Shown here: in pieces, positions 15,865-21,622 of the stretch | How the letters are laid out: the number at the start of each line of letters is the position of its first letter | Position numbering within the stretch: the stretch's first letter is position 1 | Assembly: GCF_024198255.1 (NCBI RefSeq) | Contig: NZ_JAJVKW010000006.1 | Coordinates: forward strand, 496,001 to 560,000 | Direction: 5' to 3' | Source: Myxococcus guangdongensis | GTDB taxonomy: Bacteria; Myxococcota; Myxococcia; Myxococcales; Myxococcaceae | Length of the DNA stretch: 64,000 bases | The notes under the pieces: generated by a model | The model's input: only the letters and a program-made list of their open reading frames with translations | Told to the model about the DNA's origin: nothing | Database searches by the model: none | Made by a program: the position numbers and the translations under genes

Positions 15865-17082
15865 TCAGCTCCCACCCCGCGACATCTCCAGCTCCCCCGA
15901 CGAGCGCGGCGGCAGCGGGCGCGAGCGCGCCGGCGCCTCCAGCCCCCGCCCCAGCGAGCGCAGCACCAGCCTGAGCGGCGTGGAGTCCTCCACGGCGATG
16001 TCCACCGTGCCCGGCAGGCCGTGCTCCAGGGGGATGCCCACCGGCATCTCGTCCACGGACAGCTCCACGCGCACCAGGCCGTCGCGCGCCTCGCTCGCCA
16101 CCGCGACCACCGTGGCGCGCACCATGCCGAACTCCGTCCAGGCGAAGCCCTCCAGCTTCATGCGCGCCGGCTGGCCCGCGCGCACCCGGCCCAGCGCCGT
16201 GGCGGGGGACAGCTGCGCGACGATGCGCACGTCGCCGCCCGCGACGACGGTGGCCATGCGGTCTCCGGCCCTCACCTGCGTGCCCACGCGCACCGGGCTC
16301 GTCTCGCCCAGGATGCCGTCGGCGGGCGCCTTCACCACGCGCCGCTCCAGCTCCTCGCGCAGCCGCTCCACGGTGGCCTGCGACACGCTCTCGGCGGCCT
16401 CCAGCTCCGCGATGTCCCGCTTGAGCGCCGCGGCCCGGATGCGCCGCTCGGTGGCCAGCATGGTCCCATCCATCTTCACGCGCGCGAGCGCCGCGCGGGA
16501 GGCCTGCTCGGACGCCTGGGCACGCTCCAGCTCGGTGCGCACGCGGCTCCACTCGGACTCGCTGATCAACTGGCGCGAGTGCAGCTGCTCCGCGCTCGAC
16601 TTCTCCTCGAGCGCCCGGCGCGCCAGCGCCTCGGCCTCCACCAGCCGGGCCTTGGCCTCCTCCACGCCCGCCGCGCCGCGCTCCTGCTGGGCCACGAGCG
16701 CGCCCTGCTCCACCTCGAGCTCCGCGCGCGCCGCCGTCAGCTGCGGCCCCAGGCCCCGAAGCTGGGCCTCCGCCTCCGCCAGCTGCCGCGCCTCCTGCTC
16801 GTGCGCGAGCTCGAAGAGCACCTCGCCCGCGCGCACCTGCCGGTGCAGCTCCACCCGCGTCTTCACCAGCCGCCCGTCCACCGGCGCATCCACCGCATAC
16901 ACCTCGCGGTGGACCTCCAGCCGCGCCTGCACGCTGGGCTCGTAGACGGTGATGCTCGCTCGCAGGAACCACACGCCCCAGACGGCGAACAACCCCACCG
17001 GCAACAACCAGAGCGCCGAGCGCCCTCGTCCCCGCAGCAGCGCGCGCACGGTGCGCGGGAACATTCCTTCACCAACTCTCAT
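15865..17082 (-). CDS. HlyD-family membrane fusion / secretion protein
   Basis: The 405-residue product has one N-terminal membrane segment (about 24-42, WLLPVGLFAVWGVWFL), then a biotinyl-lipoyl-like half (VYAVDAPVDGRLVKTRVELHR and, later, VKAPADGILGE) split by a long alanine/glutamate-rich coiled coil (about 95-235), then a beta-barrel region. This is the standard HlyD layout for the periplasmic bridge of a peptide exporter. It is the first gene of a three-gene operon (HlyD, peptidase-ABC, ABC), the order usual for NHLM-type systems. No outer-membrane TolC-type gene is present in the window. Confidence 0.9.
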   Translation of the reverse strand: MRVGEGMFPRTVRALLRGRGRSALWLLPVGLFAVWGVWFLRASITVYEPSVQARLEVHREVYAVDAPVDGRLVKTRVELHRQVRAGEVLFELAHEQEARQLAEAEAQLRGLGPQLTAARAELEVEQGALVAQQERGAAGVEEAKARLVEAEALARRALEEKSSAEQLHSRQLISESEWSRVRTELERAQASEQASRAALARVKMDGTMLATERRIRAAALKRDIAELEAAESVSQATVERLREELERRVVKAPADGILGETSPVRVGTQVRAGDRMATVVAGGDVRIVAQLSPATALGRVRAGQPARMKLEGFAWTEFGMVRATVVAVASEARDGLVRVELSVDEMPVGIPLEHGLPGTVDIAVEDSTPLRLVLRSLGRGLEAPARSRPLPPRSSGELEMSRGGS

Positions 17083-17620
17083 GAGCGAAGCCTACCTCAT
17101 CACCGTGGAACAGACGGACTCCCCGCCAGACCTTCCACCCGGGACGCTCCCGGAGGTCGGCGCCCATCCTCGCCCGCCGGACTGACGCGCGGCAAAGCCA
17201 CGGGGCCACCCGCGGACGCCTTGCGCGCCCCGTCATGGCTCGGGGCCCGGTCCGCGAGGGTCTTCCGCGCGGGGTCGTGAATGGACAATCCATCCAGGCG
17301 CGAAGCCACGCACCCGTCCCGGCTCGCGTCGCGGGTCTGTCAAGGGTTGTCCAGGTCAGACCTGTCTCGGAGATAGGGCTTATAAAATCGCTAAAACATG
17401 TTTTCAGGCGATTGCGACGCGAGGCGTGATGCGGGCACCCCGTAGCGCCGAGGAGGCGCCCCTCTGTGGCGCTCCAGGATGGGCCGCTGTAACCGGTTTG
17501 CGCATCGCGGCAGCGGGTTCAGGTGGATTCATGACCCAGGGGTCTCTCAGGATTCGATAAATTGGGCCGTTTCTCCAAGTCCGCGGATCTATTCCGGATG
17601 ACGGGTTTTTCCGTTGAAGG
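17083..17620. other. Intergenic region between exporter operon and array B
   Basis: These 538 bases hold the presumed leftward promoter of the exporter operon and the upstream region of array B. A TTGACA is found on the leftward strand at 17338-17343, but no convincing -10 element follows at normal spacing. A palindrome at 17386-17413 is listed separately. No protein-like open frame with a ribosome site was seen. Confidence 0.4.
17386..17413. promoter_or_regulatory. Palindrome between divergent exporter operon and array B, possible operator
   Basis: A perfect 12-base palindrome AAAACATGTTTT (17393-17404) is nested inside a second inverted repeat, AATCGC (17386-17391) and GCGATT (17408-17413). 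It overlaps a TATAAA and is AT-rich in otherwise GC-rich DNA. It could bind a dimeric regulator or form a hairpin. Function is inference only. Confidence 0.4.
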
Positions 17621-17621
17621 C

Positions 17622-17650
17622 TTGACTCCGAATTTTCATCGATTTTTAAT
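17622..17650 (+). promoter_or_regulatory. Promoter of precursor array B
   Basis: TTGACT at 17622-17627 and TTTAAT at 17645-17650 are separated by exactly 17 bases. The following bases GATTCTACTCCG are nearly repeated after the array C promoter (GATTCCACTTCCG), so the promoters are copies of each other. It is 70 bases before the first array B ATG. Confidence 0.65.
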
Positions 17651-17720
17651 GATTCTACTCCGGGTGTGCATGGGCAACCGTGCCGGCTGGAGCGACCGTG
17701 GTTCAACCAGGAGCGACATC

Positions 17721-17807
17721 ATGAAGATCAAGACCAAGGTTCGTGGCGGTCCCCGTGGCTGTGGCCCGGGTGGCATCAGCATCTGGTACGACACCGTTCT
17801 GGCGTAG
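17721..17807 (+). CDS. Precursor peptide B1 (K-type)
   Basis: A 28-residue peptide: MKIKTKVRGGPRGCGPGG followed by ISIWYDTVLA. A CCAGGAGCGACATC leader provides the ribosome site. It is the first of two genes in array B. Confidence 0.87.
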   Translation: MKIKTKVRGGPRGCGPGGISIWYDTVLA

Positions 17808-17861
17808 TCGTGCCTGCTGTCGTTGTTTCACCGTAGTGACTCAATCACCAGGAGCAGACAC

Positions 17862-17960
17862 ATGAAGATCAAGACCAAGGTTCGTGGCGGTCCCCGTGGT
17901 TGCGGCCCCGGCGGCATCAGCATCTGGTACGACCTCGACGTCGCCCAGCAGCTCCCGTAG
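17862..17960 (+). CDS. Precursor peptide B2 (K-type, longest K tail)
   Basis: A 32-residue peptide: MKIKTKVRGGPRGCGPGG followed by ISIWYDLDVAQQLP. Its QLP end resembles the ends of array C Q-type peptides (TQLP, AQLP), so it links the two subfamilies. A CACCAGGAGCAGACAC leader precedes it, and an intrinsic terminator follows after 40 bases. Confidence 0.87.
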   Translation: MKIKTKVRGGPRGCGPGGISIWYDLDVAQQLP

Positions 17961-18000
17961 TTTCGTCCCCGGGCGTTGATTCGCTCGGACGAGACTCGAA

Positions 18001-18038
18001 ATCGCCAGTGAGCGGAGCATCGCTCGCTGGCGATTTTT
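18001..18038 (+). terminator. Intrinsic terminator of array B
   Basis: ATCGCCAGTGAGCG at 18001-18014 pairs with CGCTCGCTGGCGAT at 18021-18034 (14 pairs, one G-U), directly followed by a run of six T. This is the clearest Rho-independent terminator of the locus. Confidence 0.85.
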
Positions 18039-18144
18039 TATGCCTTCACGAAGCCGGCTGTATTTTCTTCCGATTCGCGAAGTCTGAGATTGGCTGTGGC
18101 CTGAGAGGTTACAAAGACTTTCGCCGCATTCTTTGCGTGGTGAC

Positions 18145-18173
18145 TTGACTGGCCGATTACACCCGCCTTTAAT
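18145..18173 (+). promoter_or_regulatory. Promoter upstream of array C
   Basis: TTGACT at 18145-18150 and TTTAAT at 18168-18173 are spaced by 17 bases, with the same downstream GATTC motif as array B. The distance to the first ATG (18496) is about 320 bases, so either the leader is long or a second promoter lies nearer. Confidence 0.55.
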
Positions 18174-18421
18174 GATTCCACTTCCGATGCGAACCGGAAA
18201 CGGTGAATCGCACGCAATGGCGAATCGGGAGCCGCGTAATGGCTGGGTGGACAGGGAATAGCGGCGGGCAGCGCGGGTTGTGGAGGTGGCTCGGAGAAAT
18301 CCGGCCGCGGGGGAGGCGGGACAGCGGGTGACCTTGGAGACCCGCGTGTCAGAGGGGTGTGTATAGATTCGCGGGCACCGAAGAACCAGAAGGTGTCGTC
18401 GTTCGTAGACTCGTGAGTTTC

Positions 18422-18475
18422 TGTCAACGCCTTCCAGCCATCCAATCCCATGGGTTGGGTGTCTGGTGTCAACGC
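18422..18475 (+). promoter_or_regulatory. Palindrome flanked by direct repeats in the array C leader
   Basis: A near-perfect palindrome CCAATCCCATGGGTTGG (18442-18458) lies between two copies of TGTCAACGC (18422-18430 and 18467-18475). The second copy ends 20 bases before the first array C ATG, so binding or folding here could control translation or transcription. Role is inference. Confidence 0.35.
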
Positions 18476-18495
18476 AGTACATCCAGGAGCGTACC

Positions 18496-18585
18496 ATGCA
18501 GATCAAGACCAAGGTTCGTGGCGGTCCCCGTGGTTGCGGTGGTGGCGTCGTGCTGGCCGGCCAGGTCCGCACCCAGCTGCCGTAG
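18496..18585 (+). CDS. Precursor peptide C1 (Q-type)
   Basis: A 29-residue peptide: MQIKTKVRGGPRGCGGG followed by VVLAGQVRTQLP. An AGGAGCGTACC leader precedes the ATG. The protein is identical to C2 although several codons differ. Confidence 0.87.
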   Translation: MQIKTKVRGGPRGCGGGVVLAGQVRTQLP

Positions 18586-18652
18586 TCGTCGTCCGTCGTA
18601 CCGGTTGACTCGGCTGTTCATCCAACGCGGTCTTTCACCAGGAGCAGACATC

Positions 18653-18742
18653 ATGCAGATCAAGACCAAGGTTCGTGGCGGTCCCCGTGGCTGCGGCGGC
18701 GGCGTCGTGCTGGCCGGCCAGGTCCGCACCCAGCTTCCGTAG
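18653..18742 (+). CDS. Precursor peptide C2 (Q-type, identical to C1)
   Basis: A 29-residue peptide with the same sequence as C1 (tail VVLAGQVRTQLP) but with synonymous differences (for example GGC TGC GGC GGC in place of GGT TGC GGT GGT). Protein identity with codon differences suggests selection on the peptide. A TCACCAGGAGCAGACATC leader precedes it. Confidence 0.87.
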   Translation: MQIKTKVRGGPRGCGGGVVLAGQVRTQLP

Positions 18743-18808
18743 TCGACTGGCAGCACCGTCTCATCCATCCGACTCCAGCGATGGAGTCATCCTCACCAGG
18801 AGCTCATC

Positions 18809-18901
18809 ATGCAGATCAAGACCAAGGTTCGTGGCGGTCCCCGTGGTTGCGGTGGTGGCGTGTCCCTGCCCGTGCTGAACCAGAACGTCCGCATCCCGTA
18901 G
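18809..18901 (+). CDS. Precursor peptide C3 (Q-type)
   Basis: A 30-residue peptide: MQIKTKVRGGPRGCGGG followed by VSLPVLNQNVRIP. The ribosome site CACCAGGAG lies at normal spacing. Confidence 0.87.
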   Translation: MQIKTKVRGGPRGCGGGVSLPVLNQNVRIP

Positions 18902-18942
18902 TCCACCCGGGTTCCCCTCCGGGAATCCACAAGGAGAACACC

Positions 18943-19029
18943 ATGCAGATCAAGACCAAGGTTCGTGGCGGTCCCCGTGGTTGCGGTGGTGGCGTGCTGA
19001 CCAACCAGGTTCGCGCGCAGCTGCCGTAG
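18943..19029 (+). CDS. Precursor peptide C4 (Q-type)
   Basis: A 28-residue peptide: MQIKTKVRGGPRGCGGG followed by VLTNQVRAQLP. An AAGGAG site precedes it. The NQVR segment resembles the GQVR and NQNVR segments of its neighbours. Confidence 0.87.
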   Translation: MQIKTKVRGGPRGCGGGVLTNQVRAQLP

Positions 19030-19086
19030 TCGTTCGTCAGCATTCCCGAGCTGACTTCACTCACACCTGATTCCGAGGAGTCCATC

Positions 19087-19188
19087 ATGCAGATCAAGAC
19101 CAAGGTTCGTGGCGGTCCCCGTGGCTGTGGCGGTGGTGTTGCGATTCCCGTGCGCACCACGGGCGGCGTCATCACGCAGATCCCGTAG
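19087..19188 (+). CDS. Precursor peptide C5 (Q-type, longest peptide)
   Basis: At 33 residues this is the longest precursor: MQIKTKVRGGPRGCGGG followed by VAIPVRTTGGVITQIP. It has an extra internal GG in the tail, which could be a further cleavage site. An upstream GAGGAG gives the ribosome site. Confidence 0.87.
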   Translation: MQIKTKVRGGPRGCGGGVAIPVRTTGGVITQIP

Positions 19189-19242
19189 TCGTCAGTCTTC
19201 CCGACTGACTTCGACCCACGCTGTTCTCGATAGGAGCTCGTC

Positions 19243-19341
19243 ATGCAGATCAAGACCAAGGTTCGTGGTGGTCCCCGTGGCTGTGGTGGCTCTCTCCCGC
19301 TGCCCACGCAGCCCGTGCTGGACGCTGCCTACGCGCTGTAG
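19243..19341 (+). CDS. Precursor peptide C6 (Q-type, divergent tail)
   Basis: A 32-residue peptide: MQIKTKVRGGPRGCGG followed by SLPLPTQPVLDAAYAL. It lacks the third glycine and valine of other Q-type copies and has a proline-rich, aromatic-containing tail. It is the last gene of array C; a hairpin follows 41 bases later. Confidence 0.86.
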   Translation: MQIKTKVRGGPRGCGGSLPLPTQPVLDAAYAL

Positions 19342-19382
19342 TCCTTGTTCGGGCGCCTAAGGTGCCTGTCTAAGACGCGAGT

Positions 19383-19417
19383 CGCCAGGGGGCGGAGTTC
19401 CACGCCCTCTGGCGGCT
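19383..19417 (+). terminator. Terminator-like hairpin after array C
   Basis: CGCCAGGGGGCG at 19383-19394 pairs with CGCCCTCTGGCG at 19403-19414 (12 pairs, one G-U). The CGCCAG...GCGGAG start resembles the array B terminator, but there is no T run, so it may be an eroded copy. Confidence 0.6.
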
Positions 19418-19485
19418 GTCATTGCGGGGCCCGGTGCGGCTCGCGCGAATCCCTGTCGTGGGGAGGGCGCGCTAGAGTCCCTGGG

Positions 19486-20427
19486 ATGATCAACCCGGTT
19501 CATGTGTACGCCTGGCAGGCGGCCATCGTCGGCAACGCGCGGCTCGAGGGTCGCCCGGCGCGCGCGCTGATGCTCGAGGACCCGTGGGCGGGCGCCTTCG
19601 CGCGGAGCCCGGAGCTCTTCCGGGGCTTCGAGGTGGATGGAGGCTTCGAGCCGTCGTTCGACCCGTGGTTCGAGCGGATGAAGGCGCGGGGGCTCTTGGC
19701 CATCCGCGCGCTTCGGATCTCCGACCCTTCGATCTGGTTTCTGTACGACCCGCCCGATTCCCCGCCCCGGTTGCCGGAGCTGGCGCTGGTGTTCCCGGAC
19801 CGGGTGGTCTGGTACCGCTACTTCTTCCCGTGGCCGGGCCCCAATCCCCAGTCGGCCGTGCCGCAGGAGGACGGCTTTCGCGAGGTGGAGGAGACGCGCT
19901 CGGCGGCGGCGCCCTCGGTGGAGGACGCGGAGCGGGAGCTGCTCGCGGCGACTCGGGAGTACGTCGCCTTCGTCGGGTCCCAGGCACGCAAGGACCACTC
20001 GAGCGACGTGTTCTACGCGGCCATGGGGCAGAAGGCGCTGGAGCTGCTGACGGACACGGAGGCGGGCTTCCAGACGCGACTGGCGGCCCGGCGGGAGGCG
20101 GACGTGAAGGAGTACCGCCGGCGCAGCAAGGACTGGTGGCCCGTGCAGCCGGCGACGCGCGCCATGCGGCCCCAAATCTTCGAGAACGCGGCCAGGAGCC
20201 TGGAGCGGGACGACTACCTGCGGGTGATGGAGGCGGCGGGGCTGTCCTGGAGGGCCGTCCGGCTGGCCTGCGCCGCCCAGGACATCTGGCCGCTCAACAT
20301 GCACAACGAGCGCACGTCGGAGGACATGCTCCCGCCGTTCGTCGTGGAGCCGGGGTACGCGGCCGTCGGCAAGCGCTGGGCCGACGCGGCCATCGCCGCC
20401 ACCAACGCGGCGGTGAACGCTCGCTGA
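19486..20427 (+). CDS. Protein of unknown function downstream of the peptide arrays
   Basis: The 313-residue product begins MINPVHVYAWQAAIVGNARL at an ATG after a purine-rich stretch. It is soluble, without signal peptide or membrane segment, and rich in Trp, Tyr and Arg in its middle (VVWYRYFFPWPGP). I recognise no family. The C-terminal part looks helical. It follows array C on the same strand after a hairpin, so it could belong to the peptide locus or be an unrelated neighbour. It is convergent with the mechanosensitive channel gene. Confidence 0.65.
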   Translation: MINPVHVYAWQAAIVGNARLEGRPARALMLEDPWAGAFARSPELFRGFEVDGGFEPSFDPWFERMKARGLLAIRALRISDPSIWFLYDPPDSPPRLPELALVFPDRVVWYRYFFPWPGPNPQSAVPQEDGFREVEETRSAAAPSVEDAERELLAATREYVAFVGSQARKDHSSDVFYAAMGQKALELLTDTEAGFQTRLAARREADVKEYRRRSKDWWPVQPATRAMRPQIFENAARSLERDDYLRVMEAAGLSWRAVRLACAAQDIWPLNMHNERTSEDMLPPFVVEPGYAAVGKRWADAAIAATNAAVNAR

Positions 20428-20586
20428 GGCCGCCTGGGGGCGAGCGTCGCCGGGGCCTCGCCCCACCGCGGGCGGGGTCGACGCCTCGGCGAGCGCGCGT
20501 CCCTCGCTCGAGGCGCTCCTCCTTGCGCCCTGTCCCGGGCGCGGGTGTCTCTTGCTCCCTGGAGAGGCTCGGGAGGACGCGCTGCC

Positions 20587-21408
20587 TCAGCCGACCCTGG
20601 CGAGCTGCGGCGGGGTCGACGGCGCGAGGACGACGTAGCCGGAGGCGATGAGCGTCTCCTCCACGGCGAGCGAGACGGCGGCCTGCACGGCGCCGGCCTG
20701 GGTGGGCTTGCAGTGCACGCCGATGGCGATGACGGGGCCCTGGGCGGTGAACTCCGCCACCTCGACGCTGGGCACGGGCGCGGCCTGGACGCCGGGCACC
20801 ACCACGGCGCGCTCGCGGAAGGCCTTCATCAGCCCGTGGATGTCCCCGCCGTGCGTCAGCGGCACCTTCACCACGACGCGGCGGTGCGGGTGGTGGCTGT
20901 AGTTGACGATGTTGTCGCTGAAGAGGCGGTTGTTGCCGACGGAGTTGCGCAGGTTGTCGCCCGTGTCGATAGTGGTGGCGAACAGGCCAATCTCCTGCAC
21001 CACGCCCGTGACGCCGGCGGCGGAGATTTCGTCGCCCACGCGGAAGGGCCGCAGCACCAGGAGGAAGATGCCCGCGGCGAAGTTGGAGAGCAGCCCGGAC
21101 CACGCGGTGCCGATGGCGATGCCCGCGGCGGCGAGCAGCGCGGCGAACGAGGTGGTCTCGAACCCCATCATCCCCAGGATGCCGAGCAGCAGCAGGATGG
21201 TGAGGGAGCCGGCGAAGAGCGACTCGATGTACCGGATGAGCGTGGCGTCGAACTGCCGCTTCTGCAGCGTCAGGTTCAACACGCGCCGGAAGGTGCCGAT
21301 GACGGCGCGACCCACGAACCACAACACGAGCGCGCCCACCGCCTTGAGCAGGAACGGGAACGCCTCCGCGAGAGCCAACGTCTTCAACTGTTCGATGACC
21401 GCTTCCAT
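20587..21408 (-). CDS. mscS: Small-conductance mechanosensitive channel, MscS family
   Basis: The 273-residue product has three transmembrane segments in its first 125 residues. The pore-lining helix appears as AAAGIAIGTAWSGLLSNFAAG followed by IFLLVLRPFRVGDEI, the MscS hallmark, and the beta domain (GVVQEIGLFATTIDTGDN, NNRLFSDNIVNYS) and alpha-beta C-terminus follow. Length fits a minimal MscS. It releases solutes when membrane tension rises. I chose the ATG at 21408; a longer open frame to 21705 would add 99 residues of unlikely composition. Confidence 0.92.
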   Translation of the reverse strand: MEAVIEQLKTLALAEAFPFLLKAVGALVLWFVGRAVIGTFRRVLNLTLQKRQFDATLIRYIESLFAGSLTILLLLGILGMMGFETTSFAALLAAAGIAIGTAWSGLLSNFAAGIFLLVLRPFRVGDEISAAGVTGVVQEIGLFATTIDTGDNLRNSVGNNRLFSDNIVNYSHHPHRRVVVKVPLTHGGDIHGLMKAFRERAVVVPGVQAAPVPSVEVAEFTAQGPVIAIGVHCKPTQAGAVQAAVSLAVEETLIASGYVVLAPSTPPQLARVG

Positions 21409-21622
21409 GACGCTCCTGAAGCGGCCGAGAGTCCACGGTCGTGGCGCGCCTGCTTCGTTCCGGCCGCGTGTGCAGGGCACGGGCCAGCCCGGGGGCCTCA
21501 CGTAAGTCCGCGAACGCGCGACCCGTGGCGCGCCGGGTCGGAGGCGGCGCGGGGGCTTCGGACGCGTCAGCGGGGCGGCCTGACGCGTCAGGTGGAGCTT
21601 CGACGTGAGGGCGTGGACACGG

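Larger units (their letters stand above)
18039..18495. other. Spacer between array B terminator and array C
   Basis: These 457 bases contain the array C promoter about 320 bases before the first ATG, hence a long 5' leader, and a palindrome flanked by direct repeats near the array. No supported protein gene was found; the open frames across it merely continue antisense through the conserved precursor sequences. Confidence 0.4.
8194..19417. other. Candidate peptide (RiPP-like) locus with 14 precursors and a dedicated exporter
   Basis: The locus holds a 599-residue unknown protein gene, three rightward arrays of tiny precursor genes (10158-10819, 17721-17960, 18496-19341) and a leftward HlyD / peptidase-ABC / ABC operon (17082 to 10979) lying between arrays one and two. 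The precursors share a 45-base coding start almost base for base. The assignment as one system is inference from proximity, from GG motifs in the peptides and from the C39 peptidase domain of the exporter. Confidence 0.75.

Noticed and set aside
13402-17280. Very long rightward open frame antisense to the exporter genes
   Set aside because: It is opposite genes with clear conserved domains; its histidine/arginine/glutamine-rich translation is typical of antisense frames in GC-rich DNA.
18038-18472. Leftward 144-codon frame before array C
   Set aside because: Proline/serine-rich composition, no ribosome site, and it covers the array C promoter and operator-like repeats.
18816-19307. Leftward frames containing repeated PPQPRGPPRTLVLICM segments
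   Set aside because: These are the reverse complements of the conserved precursor starts, not proline-rich repeat proteins.
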